The translations under genes and the position numbers were made by a program. A stretch of 64,000 bases of DNA from Aquidulcibacter sp. GTDB taxonomy: Bacteria > Pseudomonadota > Alphaproteobacteria > Caulobacterales > Aquidulcibacteraceae. The DNA is taken from NCBI GenBank assembly GCA_027532555.1, contig JAPZTJ010000002.1, positions 1 through 64,000 on the forward strand, read 5' to 3'. This document shows positions 8,558 through 17,186 of the stretch, piece after piece; position 1 is the first letter of the stretch, and every line of letters begins with the position of its first letter. The notes beneath the pieces are model-generated. The model did no database searches and was not told where the DNA came from. It was given only the letters and a program-made list of their open reading frames with translations.

Positions 8558-8676
8558 TGGCCTGCTCAACCTTGCTGAAATGTTAGTTGACCCCAACACT
8601 GGCGAACCTGTGAGTATGAGCTCGTTTTTAACCCGCCGCGCGAAGGCGTCTGGCTTTTTTTGAGTGGAGTGTTTTG

Positions 8677-11511
8677 ATGCGTCGATTGACAAAGGCAGTT
8701 TTGGTTTCTCTCATCGCCTTAACGGCACAACCGGCACTGGCGCAGATCGCCCCCCTACCCGGCTTTCCGCAGGACCGCTATCAGGACTTTAAGGCAGACC
8801 CCGCCGTAACCTATGGGACGCTGCCCAATGGTATGCGCTATGCGATCAAAAAATGGCCGACTCCAAAGGGGGAAGTCGCTATTCGTTTGCGGATTGCGGT
8901 TGGTGCACTCAACGAAGAAGACAATCAGTCTGGGCTTGCCCATTTTCTCGAACATATGGCCTTCAACGGTTCTGAAAATGTCCCAGAGAGCGAGTTTGAT
9001 AAAATCCTCGCGCGCGAGGGCTTGGCCTTTGGCCCTGATACCAACGCCTATACGAGCTGGGATGAGACCGTCTATCAGTTGGACATGCCCAAAGCTGAAA
9101 AGTTGGAATTGGGCCTTTCCATGATGCGGGAAACCGCTGGTCGCCTGACCCTCAACACAGAGGCAATTGATCGCGAACGCGGGATTATCCAGTCAGAAGA
9201 GCGTTCGCGTGAAAATCCTGGCTTCCGTCAGTTCCGCGCCTTTGCCGCCCAAGCCCTTGATGGAACCCGAATTCCAAGCCGCTTTCCAATTGGCGACATG
9301 AAAGTAATTCGCGAGGCCCCGCGCGAGCGTTTCGTCGATCTGTATAAGCGCTTCTACACCCCTCAGCGCGCTTTTTTGGTTGTGGTGGGCGACGTTGATC
9401 CCAAGGCTGCTGAAGCCCTGATCAAGGCGCAATTCGCCACTTGGGTACAGCCCAAAGATGCCGGTAAAGACCCCGATCTTGGCACGCCGAAGCGTGAGCC
9501 CGGCTCCGTCAAGGTCTTCCTAGAGCCCCAACTCGCAACCTCGGTCAGCCTGTTCAATGTAAAGCCCTATGAGGCCGAGCCCGATACCAGCGCCAACCGG
9601 CGCGAGGATCTGTTGCTGGCACTGGCGCACCGCGTCATGAATACGCGGCTTGAGCGGCTGGCGCGTCGCGAAGGCTCGCCCATCACCAGCGCCTCAATCA
9701 GCACTGGCTCTTGGTTTAGGGCCGCACGCATTGCCTCAATCGAGACGACGGCAACCGGCCCAGCCAAATGGCGCGAGGCGCTCGATATTGCGGACGGTGA
9801 ATTGCGTCGTGCCCTTCGTTTTGGCTTTACCGATGATGAGTTTGCCGTCGCCATTGCCGATACACGCGAAGGCTATAGCCGTGCGGCAGCGCAAGCGGGA
9901 GCAGCCCGCTCGGCAGAATTGGTCGATGATATTCTTTCAAGCTTTGGCGGCGACGCAGTGCTGACGACACCTGCAGATGATCTGGCGTGGTTTGAGAAAG
10001 TGGCCAGCACCCTAACCACACAAGCAGCCTTGGCAGAGCTTAAAAAGGCATGGGGCGAGGATGTGCCAGAACTGTTCGTCTCCACAGGCGAAGCAATCGA
10101 AGGCGGCGAAGCAGCTGTCCAGACTGCCTATCAAGGCATGCGCGCCAAGCCGGTCACGGCACCTAAGGCCGAAGCCAAAGCGCAATGGAACTATGTGAAT
10201 TTCGGCCCGAAAGGCACTGCCATAGAGTCGGTGCTCTTGGCGGATTTGGGGGTGACCCAGATGCGCTTTGCCAATCAGGTGCGTCTGACCGTCAAGCCAA
10301 CAAAGTTTGAGGAAGGCCGTGTCCGTGTTCAGGTCAGTTTTGGCGAAGGCCAATTGGCGCTGCCGTCTGATCAGCCCGGCCTCCTCTATGCGATTGACGC
10401 ATCCTATATTGCGGGCGGGCTTGGCAAGCTGGACGCAGATGCCTTGGAACGTGCGTTGGCAGGGCGCAGCGTTGGGCAGGGCTTCTTCACTGGCGAAGAT
10501 GCTTTCAGCTTTGGCAGCTCAACCACCGCAGCGGATCTGGGCCTTCAGTTACAGGTCTTTGCCGCCTACTTGACCGATCCAGCTTGGCGGCCAGATGGCA
10601 TGGCGCGTCTGAAAGCGTCGAAGGACGCGATTTACCGCCAGATCGATACCACGCCTGGCAGCGTTTGGGGTACCCAAGGCGATTACGTCCTGTTCGCCAA
10701 CAACCCGCGCTTTGCATTCCCGACCGCAGAACAATTTGACCAGCTGACCTTGGACAAGGCCAAGTCGGTCGTTGATGCAGCGCGGAAGGACTCTGCGATT
10801 GAAATCTTGATCGTGGGCGACACCACTGTGGAAGCTGCGCAAGATGCCGTGGCGGCTACATTCGGCGCATTGCCTGCGCGCGCCGCTAACCCGCGTGCCT
10901 TAGCCGAAGCACGCAAAGTTCAATTCCCAGCCGGGCGGGGCACCACCATCTTGAACCATAAGGGTCGGCCAGATCAGTCTCTTGCAATGGTCTATTGGCC
11001 TATGCGCGATTATGGTGACGGGCGCGAAGCTCGTGGCATCCGCATCCTGACAGCCATCTTGCAAAACCGCCTCACCGAGGTAATCCGCGAAGAATTGGGC
11101 GACACTTATTCGCCCGGTATCGACTGGGCTCCATCACGTGTCTTCCCAGGCTATGGCCGGATCGGCGCGCTTGCCGAAGTCAAACCCGAGGATAGCGATA
11201 AGGTTATCGCCGCAATGGAAGCCATTGCAGCCGACCTTGCTGCAGGGAAAATCGATGATGATTTGTTCCAGCGGGCACGCCGCCCCTTGATTGCCGACTT
11301 TGATGAAACCACGGCTAATAATCCGTGGTGGCTCGGCGCATTAAGCCAATCCAGTTTTGATCGGCAGCGTCTCGTGCGTATTCGGGAAGGTAAGGATCAA
11401 TACGAATCCACGACCTTGGAAGACGTGAAGACTTTGGCCAAGCGCTATCTCGACCCGTCCAAAGCCCGCTTGATCAAGGTTCTACCGACCCCAGCAGCCA
11501 AAGCGCCCTAA
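8677..11511 (+). CDS. Periplasmic M16-family zinc metalloprotease (insulinase/pitrilysin type)
   Basis: 944 residues. A cleavable signal peptide (MRRLTKAVLVSLIALTAQPA, cleaved near ALA) sends it to the periplasm. The inverted zinc motif HFLEH is at residues 89-93, in GLAHFLEHMAFNG, and the distal Glu is probably in the following helix. Two tandem M16 halves are seen: the N-terminal catalytic half and a C-terminal half without the zinc motif (from about residue 530), the usual arrangement. GGAG seven bases before the ATG at 8677 favours it over the TTG three bases upstream. The 3' end overlaps the convergent epmA by 4 bp. Such proteins degrade small peptides and signal-peptide remnants. Confidence 0.9.
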   Translation: MRRLTKAVLVSLIALTAQPALAQIAPLPGFPQDRYQDFKADPAVTYGTLPNGMRYAIKKWPTPKGEVAIRLRIAVGALNEEDNQSGLAHFLEHMAFNGSENVPESEFDKILAREGLAFGPDTNAYTSWDETVYQLDMPKAEKLELGLSMMRETAGRLTLNTEAIDRERGIIQSEERSRENPGFRQFRAFAAQALDGTRIPSRFPIGDMKVIREAPRERFVDLYKRFYTPQRAFLVVVGDVDPKAAEALIKAQFATWVQPKDAGKDPDLGTPKREPGSVKVFLEPQLATSVSLFNVKPYEAEPDTSANRREDLLLALAHRVMNTRLERLARREGSPITSASISTGSWFRAARIASIETTATGPAKWREALDIADGELRRALRFGFTDDEFAVAIADTREGYSRAAAQAGAARSAELVDDILSSFGGDAVLTTPADDLAWFEKVASTLTTQAALAELKKAWGEDVPELFVSTGEAIEGGEAAVQTAYQGMRAKPVTAPKAEAKAQWNYVNFGPKGTAIESVLLADLGVTQMRFANQVRLTVKPTKFEEGRVRVQVSFGEGQLALPSDQPGLLYAIDASYIAGGLGKLDADALERALAGRSVGQGFFTGEDAFSFGSSTTAADLGLQLQVFAAYLTDPAWRPDGMARLKASKDAIYRQIDTTPGSVWGTQGDYVLFANNPRFAFPTAEQFDQLTLDKAKSVVDAARKDSAIEILIVGDTTVEAAQDAVAATFGALPARAANPRALAEARKVQFPAGRGTTILNHKGRPDQSLAMVYWPMRDYGDGREARGIRILTAILQNRLTEVIREELGDTYSPGIDWAPSRVFPGYGRIGALAEVKPEDSDKVIAAMEAIAADLAAGKIDDDLFQRARRPLIADFDETTANNPWWLGALSQSSFDRQRLVRIREGKDQYESTTLEDVKTLAKRYLDPSKARLIKVLPTPAAKAP

Positions 11512-12560
11512 TTCGCGCCTGTCCATAAGACATCGTCAATGCGGCGGGCCCCACTGGCCAGAACCGCCAAACGATCAAAGCCCAAGGCCACACCGCTGGC
11601 CTTGGGCATTTTTGTAAGCGCTGCCAAGAAATCTTCATCCAAGGGATAGCGCTCGCCATAAAGAGCCTGCTTCAGGTCCATATCGGCCTCGAAACGGGTG
11701 CGCTGTTCTTCTGCATCAGTCAGTTCGCCAAAGCCATTGGCGAGCTCTACCCCACAGACATAGAGCTCAAATCGTTCCGCCACCCGTGGATCAGATGGGT
11801 GTTTGCGGGCCAACGCCGCCTCACTAATTGGATAGGAGTGGAGGACACAAGGGGCGTCAAGCCCAAGTTTGGGTTCAATTTTTTCAACCAGCACTTTTGA
11901 AAACACGTCCGACCAGCTGTCTGATTGATCCGTTGCAACCCCTGCATCCATCGCCTGTTTGCGCATGAGGGCTAAATCATTTTGCCCATCTGGGCTGATG
12001 CTGGCCATTAGATCCATGCCAGCATAGCGATCAAACGCTTCGGCTAAGCTCAATCGTAAAGTCTTTGCGTCAACGGGTACTTGATGCCCACGCCATGCAA
12101 AATGATCGGTTGGGACTGCCGCCGCCGCCACGCGCACAAGCGCAAGGCAGTCGTCAATCACGACCTGCCAGTCTGCCTCCGCCCGGTACCATTCCAGCAT
12201 GGTGAATTCAGTCGCGTGCAAGGGACCAGCCTCGCGATTTCGAAACACACGGGCGAAATCGAAGATCTTTTCCTCTCCCGCCGCCAAAAGTTTCTTACAG
12301 GCAAACTCTGGGCTGGTGTGCAGATAAAGGGGCGTTGGCGACCCATCGGGGGCAAGCTTGGTCGTTGCAAGACCATGCAAATGGGTCTCGTTGCCTGGCG
12401 AGACTTGCAATTGCCCAGCCTCGATTTCACAGAACCCCTCCGCCTCAAACCAAGCACGCACGGCCTTTTTGATCCGGTTGCGAGCCAAAAGAAATGGCCG
12501 CCGATCCGCATGGCGACCTTGGTCCCACCACGGGCTCTGAGAGACGTCTGACCGTGTCAT
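11508..12560 (-). CDS. epmA: EF-P--lysine ligase EpmA (GenX/PoxA/YjeA)
   Basis: 350 residues. It is the catalytic core of class II lysyl-tRNA synthetase without the anticodon-binding domain. Motif 2 is seen as ARVFRNREAGPLHATEFTM and motif 3 as GVALGFDRLAVL. EpmA joins (R)-beta-lysine to a conserved Lys of elongation factor P, so that EF-P can rescue ribosomes at polyproline. It is divergent from efp with about 110 bp between start codons, which supports the assignment. The lysine aminomutase EpmB that supplies beta-lysine is not in the window. The 3' end overlaps the M16 gene by 4 bp with interlocked stop codons. Confidence 0.93.
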   Translation of the reverse strand: MTRSDVSQSPWWDQGRHADRRPFLLARNRIKKAVRAWFEAEGFCEIEAGQLQVSPGNETHLHGLATTKLAPDGSPTPLYLHTSPEFACKKLLAAGEEKIFDFARVFRNREAGPLHATEFTMLEWYRAEADWQVVIDDCLALVRVAAAAVPTDHFAWRGHQVPVDAKTLRLSLAEAFDRYAGMDLMASISPDGQNDLALMRKQAMDAGVATDQSDSWSDVFSKVLVEKIEPKLGLDAPCVLHSYPISEAALARKHPSDPRVAERFELYVCGVELANGFGELTDAEEQRTRFEADMDLKQALYGERYPLDEDFLAALTKMPKASGVALGFDRLAVLASGARRIDDVLWTGAN

Positions 12561-12670
12561 GCGTCACCCATTTGGCGGATTGCGCGAGAAAGGTTAGAAG
12601 GCGGCCACATCACGAAATTTCCACGCTTTGAACCGAAGTCGGATCAAGGCTCAGCACTGAAAGACAGATT

Positions 12671-13243
12671 ATGGTCAAGGTCATCGCCTCCAGCCTTCGC
12701 AAAGGCAATGTTGTCGAACATACAGACAGCAAGCTCTATGTCATTTTGACAACCCAGAACATCCACCCCGGCAAGGGCACGCCGGTGACCCAGGTTGAAA
12801 TGCGTCGCATCACCGATGGCATCAAAATGACCGAACGCTTCAAAACTACTGACCAAGTGGAAAAGGCCTTCGTGGAAGAAAGCAAGTTCAACTACCTCTA
12901 TGACGATGGTACCGCCCATGTCTTCATGAACCCAGACAATTTTGAGCAGGTGCTGGTGCCTCATGCCGTGTTGGGCGACGATGCAGCCTATCTGCAGGAA
13001 AACATGGAGGTTTATCTGACCATCTTCAACGAAACCCCTTTGGCTGCCGTGCTGCCAACCCGCGTGACGTTGGAAATCGTTGATACTGAGCCAAGCATGA
13101 AAGGCCAAACTGCCTCATCATCCTACAAGCCAGCCATGCTTTCGAACGGCGTCCGCACCATGGTGCCTCCGTACATTGCAACGGGCACGCGAATTGTCGT
13201 CCTCACCGAGGATGGCTCTTACGTTGAGCGTGCAAAGGACTAA
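12671..13243 (+). CDS. efp: Elongation factor P
   Basis: 190 residues with the three beta-barrel domains of EF-P: KOW-like N-domain (1-65), OB domain (66-130) and a C-terminal OB domain ending in [20 protein letters not shown]. The modification loop is IHPGKGTP, with Lys35 in the place of the lysine that EpmA modifies in E. coli. The divergent epmA gene supports a beta-lysine modification here. EF-P enters the ribosomal E site and speeds peptide bonds at consecutive prolines. This window encodes at least two proteins with very long proline runs (the S8 protease and TonB). The ribosome site is weak (GAAAGACAG). Confidence 0.97.
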   Translation: MVKVIASSLRKGNVVEHTDSKLYVILTTQNIHPGKGTPVTQVEMRRITDGIKMTERFKTTDQVEKAFVEESKFNYLYDDGTAHVFMNPDNFEQVLVPHAVLGDDAAYLQENMEVYLTIFNETPLAAVLPTRVTLEIVDTEPSMKGQTASSSYKPAMLSNGVRTMVPPYIATGTRIVVLTEDGSYVERAKD

Positions 13244-13277
13244 GCTGGGATCGAACTTTTGGAGTGGGGGGGATAAA

Positions 13278-15029
13278 ATGCGCCAAATTCTAGTTTCCGG
13301 TTTGGCGCTTTGCCTTGCGGCCTGTGCCTCAGGCCCTGCGGCAATGCCCCCAGTCGCCTTAAAGCCTGCTGCAGACCTGCCCGAAGCCAAGCCTGCGGGT
13401 GATTGGAAGCATGGTGGCATGATTGCCGCGGCGAACCCACTTGCCGTGGAAGCTGGCCTTGAAATTCTGCGCGCCGGTGGTTCTGCTGTAGATGCTGCAA
13501 TTGCTGTGCAGACTGCTTTAGGTCTGGTTGAACCCCAATCGAGCGGCATTGGCGGCGGTTCCTTCATGCTGCACTATGATGCCGAGACAGGCGATGTGGT
13601 GGCCTATGACGGTCGTGAAGTTGCCCCAGCCGCTGCGACCGACCGCTTATTCTTAGATGAGGCAGGGAACCCCTTGCCGTTCTGGACCGCGGTAAAGTCT
13701 GGCCGGTCTCAAGGCGTGCCCGGTGCCGTTGCTATGCTACATTTGGCGTGGAGCGAGCATGGCAAATTGCCGTGGAACCGCAGCTTTCAGCCTGCGATCA
13801 AGTTAGCGAGCGAAGGCTTTAAGATTTCTCCACGTCTCAATGCAGTCGCGACCCAGCTCAAGCGCATCACAGAGCCCGGCGCAGACGTGGTGTCCTATTT
13901 GATGGATACAACGGGAACGGCTCTTCCCGCTGGCACGCTCTTGAAGAATGCTGCCTATGCAGACACGTTGACGCAGATTGCGAACCAAGGCCCGAAGGCT
14001 TTCTATGAAGGCCCAATCGCCGCCGACATCGTCGCCCGCTCGGGCCAAGCCCCTATGCCCGGGACCTTGTCGCTAGAAGACTTGAAAGCCTATAAACCCA
14101 ACAAGCTCCAACCCATTTGCCGCGCATATCGCGAACGCAAAATGTGCGGCATGGGCCCGCCGTCGTCCGGCGGAATTGGGGTTATGGCCACTTTGGGCAT
14201 TTTAGAAAACTTCGACATGGGGTCCACAAGCCCTAAGGATGCACTCGGCTGGCATCGTTTCATCGAAGCCCAGCGTCTCGCCTATGTCGACCGCGACACC
14301 TATGTGGCAGACGATCGCTATGTTGCGGTCCCCATCGCGGGTCTCCTCGATCCGACTTATTTGAAGAGCCGCGCGGCGCTGATCTCTGATACATCCACCA
14401 TGAAGACGGTGGAGCCAGGTGAGCCGCCGGGATCGGTAAAGCGCGGTCGCGATGCAACGGGTAATGTGTTTGGCACCACGCATTTTGTCATCGTCGATCA
14501 ACGCGGCAATGTCGTGTCGATGACAACGACCGTGGAAAGCCTGTTTGGCTCGCAACGCATGGTGCGTGGCTTCTTCTTGAATAACCAGCTGACCGACTTC
14601 TCCTTCCGCAATGTCGATGCGAAAGGCGAGCCAATCGCTAATGCGGCCGCGGGCGGCAAAAAGCCGCGCTCCAGCATGGCACCAACTATTGTGTTCGACA
14701 AAGACGGCCATTTTGAACTGGCAGTCGGCTCGCCCGGCGGTAACGCCATCATTGCTTATGTTGCCAAAGCTATGGTGGGGATGTTGGACTGGAACCTGTC
14801 GCCACAAGACGCGGTCGCGCTGCCCAACATCGTGGCGCGCTCTAGCCCGGTTGCGCTTGACCGGACACGTGCAAGCCCAGAATTGATCAAAAGCTTAGAG
14901 GCACTCGGCCAAACCTTCCGCGACGGCGGCGGGGCCGAAGGCTCTGGCCTGCATGCGGTTCGCCTGACCCCAGAAGGACTGGTTGGCGGGGCTGATCCCC
15001 GTCGCGAAGGCGTCGCACTGAAGCCATAA
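13278..15029 (+). CDS. ggt: Gamma-glutamyltransferase, lipoprotein form
   Basis: 583 residues. The N-terminus MRQILVSGLALCLAAC is a lipoprotein signal with lipobox LAAC and Cys16 as the lipid site. The autocatalytic site lies at GNVFG/TTHFVIVD; Thr400 becomes the N-terminal nucleophile of the small subunit after self-cleavage. Other family segments are DGREVAPAAA (residues 111-120), SSGIGGGSFML (88-98) and GSPGGNAII near the C-terminus. GGT hydrolyses or transfers the gamma-glutamyl group of glutathione and related peptides in the periplasm. The start at 13278 is preceded by a G-rich stretch. The frame extends to 13176, overlapping efp, but that upstream stretch lacks a signal sequence and is not used. 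Confidence 0.92.
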   Translation: MRQILVSGLALCLAACASGPAAMPPVALKPAADLPEAKPAGDWKHGGMIAAANPLAVEAGLEILRAGGSAVDAAIAVQTALGLVEPQSSGIGGGSFMLHYDAETGDVVAYDGREVAPAAATDRLFLDEAGNPLPFWTAVKSGRSQGVPGAVAMLHLAWSEHGKLPWNRSFQPAIKLASEGFKISPRLNAVATQLKRITEPGADVVSYLMDTTGTALPAGTLLKNAAYADTLTQIANQGPKAFYEGPIAADIVARSGQAPMPGTLSLEDLKAYKPNKLQPICRAYRERKMCGMGPPSSGGIGVMATLGILENFDMGSTSPKDALGWHRFIEAQRLAYVDRDTYVADDRYVAVPIAGLLDPTYLKSRAALISDTSTMKTVEPGEPPGSVKRGRDATGNVFGTTHFVIVDQRGNVVSMTTTVESLFGSQRMVRGFFLNNQLTDFSFRNVDAKGEPIANAAAGGKKPRSSMAPTIVFDKDGHFELAVGSPGGNAIIAYVAKAMVGMLDWNLSPQDAVALPNIVARSSPVALDRTRASPELIKSLEALGQTFRDGGGAEGSGLHAVRLTPEGLVGGADPRREGVALKP

Positions 15030-15080
15030 GTCCACAAAGATCCAAATCACACACTAAGCAATAACCCTAGGAGCATGGCC

Positions 15081-15866
15081 ATGTTTGAGAAATTGTTTTC
15101 CCTTGAAGGCCGTGTCGCCTTAGTCACGGGTGGCTCTAAGGGCATTGGCCGGATGATTGCCGAGGGCTTTTTGGCTCAGGGGGCCAAGGTTTACATCACA
15201 GCCCGCAAGGCCGACCAATGCATAGCCGCCGCTGAAGAAATGTCCAAAGGTGGGCGTAGCTGTACCGCTATTCCGGGTGATATCTCGACCTTGGAAGGTG
15301 TGAAGGCTTTGGCCGACACCATCATGCAGATGGAGGATCACCTCGACATTTTGGTCAACAATGCTGGCACAATCTGGATGGCTCCGATTGAATCCTACCC
15401 GGAAAAGGGTTGGGACAAGGTGATGGACCTCAATGTCAAAAGCCCGTTCTTTCTCGTGCAGGCCTTACTGGGTCATTTGAAAGCCGGGGCCAAGCCGGGC
15501 CAACCAGCCAAGGTCATCAACATCACGTCGATTGATGGCATCACAGTCAACTCGGTCGATACCTTTGCCTATCAAGCCAGCAAAGCGGCATTCGCCCATC
15601 TAACCAAGCGGCTCGCCGCCGATTTGATCAAGCACAATATTGTTGTCTCGGCTCTGGCACCTGGTGCCTTTGCGTCCGACCTCAACACGATCGCACGTGA
15701 CCATGGCGACATGGTGGCTGCAGCCATCCCCGCCAAACGGGTTGGTACGACCGAAGATATGGCCGGCACAGCGATCTATCTCGCCTCTCGCGCAGGCGAT
15801 TATATTGTCGGCGAAGCGGTAATCATTGACGGCGGGCTGACGGCTATCGGGCGCGGTCAGGCTTAA
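15081..15866 (+). CDS. SDR family oxidoreductase (RhlG/FabG-like)
   Basis: 261 residues with TGGSKGIG at 17-24, the NNAG motif at 93-96 and the catalytic Ser150, Tyr164 and Lys168 (YQASK). The segment [12 protein letters not shown] and the tail [12 protein letters not shown] resemble RhlG-like beta-ketoacyl reductases, so a 3-oxoacyl or other ketone substrate with NADPH is plausible. The start at 15081 (MFEKLF) is chosen because AGGAG lies seven bases upstream; the ATG at 15075 would have only one base of spacing. The gene overlaps convergent rlmN by 4 bp (TTAA, two stop codons). Confidence 0.88.
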   Translation: MFEKLFSLEGRVALVTGGSKGIGRMIAEGFLAQGAKVYITARKADQCIAAAEEMSKGGRSCTAIPGDISTLEGVKALADTIMQMEDHLDILVNNAGTIWMAPIESYPEKGWDKVMDLNVKSPFFLVQALLGHLKAGAKPGQPAKVINITSIDGITVNSVDTFAYQASKAAFAHLTKRLAADLIKHNIVVSALAPGAFASDLNTIARDHGDMVAAAIPAKRVGTTEDMAGTAIYLASRAGDYIVGEAVIIDGGLTAIGRGQA

Positions 15867-17050
15867 GAAGCTTCGCTCGCCGCTGCCAATCGTTCGTTCA
15901 AGGCGACGCTTGCGCGCTTCTTGACGCTTTCGCTGCGCAATTGCCCACAGGCCGCCAAGATATCGCGCCCGCGAGGCGTACGGATCGGTGCTGAATAGCC
16001 GGCCCGGTTCACGATATCGGCGAAAGCATGGATCGTTTTCCAATCCGAACATTCATAAGCGGTGCCGGGCCAAGGATTAAACGGGATCAAATTGACCTTG
16101 GCAGGCACACCCGAGAGCAACTTTACCAAGGCGCGGGCCTCAGCCGGGCTGTCATTGACGCCTTTCAGCATCACATATTCGAACGTCACGCGCTTGGCAT
16201 TGTTTAGGCCCGGATAGGCACGGATACCCGCCATCAACTCTTCAAGGGGATACTTCTTGTTGAGCGGAACCAATATGTCGCGCAATTCATCATTGGTCGC
16301 ATGAAGGCTGATGGCTAACATCGCGCCTGTCTTGGTGCCCAATTCCTCTAATTTAGGCACGACACCCGACGTCGACACGGTAATGCGGCGACGACCAATA
16401 GAAATGCCTTCGCCGTCGCTGATCAGATCAATCGCCTTGGCGACTTCATCCAGATTATAGAGCGGCTCTCCCATGCCCATGAAGACAATATTGGTCAAAG
16501 CACGGCCATCTGTCGTGGACGGCCATTCATCCAGATCGTCGCGCGCGATCATGACTTGAGCAACGATTTCAGCCGCCGTCAAATTGCGCACCAGCTTCTG
16601 CGTGCCCGTATGACAGAAGGTGCAAGTGAGGGTGCAACCCACTTGGCTAGAGACACATAGAGCACCAGAGCGCGCGACATCGGGGATGAAAACGGTCTCA
16701 AACTCAACCCCAGGGGCCGAGCGGATTAGCCACTTGCGTGTGCCATCAGTCGAAACCAGTCGTTCAATGACTTCGGGTCGATCTAGGCTGTGATTGGCTT
16801 CCAATAAGGCGCGCAAGTCCTTGCCGATATCGGTCATGACATCAAAATCGCGCGCGCCAAAGAAATAGACCCAACGCCAGATTTGTTGGGCGCGCATTTT
16901 CGCTTTCTTGGGCTCCACCCCCAAAGCAATCACGGCCTCACGCATTTCTGACAGCGTGAGACCGACAAGCGAAGTCCGCGTCAAAATAGGCGGCGCAACA
17001 AGGTCTGTTGCCGCGCTTGGGCGGTGCGAAAGGTCAAGGGTGAGTGTCAT
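15863..17050 (-). CDS. rlmN: Dual-specificity RNA methyltransferase RlmN
   Basis: 395 residues of the radical-SAM family. The 4Fe-4S cluster ligands are Cys139, Cys143 and Cys146 (CTLTCTFC), and the methyl-carrying Cys near the C-terminus is in [12 protein letters not shown]. The helical N-terminal domain has [11 protein letters not shown]. RlmN methylates C2 of A2503 in 23S rRNA and of A37 in some tRNAs. The N-terminus is longer than E. coli RlmN by a short leader. Convergent with the SDR, stop codons interlocked. Confidence 0.95.
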   Translation of the reverse strand: MTLTLDLSHRPSAATDLVAPPILTRTSLVGLTLSEMREAVIALGVEPKKAKMRAQQIWRWVYFFGARDFDVMTDIGKDLRALLEANHSLDRPEVIERLVSTDGTRKWLIRSAPGVEFETVFIPDVARSGALCVSSQVGCTLTCTFCHTGTQKLVRNLTAAEIVAQVMIARDDLDEWPSTTDGRALTNIVFMGMGEPLYNLDEVAKAIDLISDGEGISIGRRRITVSTSGVVPKLEELGTKTGAMLAISLHATNDELRDILVPLNKKYPLEELMAGIRAYPGLNNAKRVTFEYVMLKGVNDSPAEARALVKLLSGVPAKVNLIPFNPWPGTAYECSDWKTIHAFADIVNRAGYSAPIRTPRGRDILAACGQLRSESVKKRASVALNERLAAASEAS

Positions 17051-17101
17051 GGCGTTGCCATAGCACGGAAAAGGCCGGGCTTAAAGCAGGCCGCTCCACT
17101 G

Positions 17102-17119
17102 CTGTCACAGAACCGTCAT
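17102..17119 (+). promoter_or_regulatory. PHO box (PhoB binding site) upstream of phnCD-phnE
   Basis: CTGTCAC (17102-17108), AGAA, CCGTCAT (17113-17119). These are two 7-bp direct repeats spaced by 4 bp, matching the PHO-box pattern CTGTCAT-N4-CTGTCAT used by PhoB. The half-sites differ from consensus at one base each. The box ends 67 bp before the ATG of the transporter fusion. Control by phosphate limitation is inferred from the match and position. Confidence 0.7.
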
Positions 17120-17186
17120 ACAGTGACCTCGTGACTCTGGCGGCAAACCCGCTAAACAAGCGGGGCATGATCGCTTGTGGGGAAGT

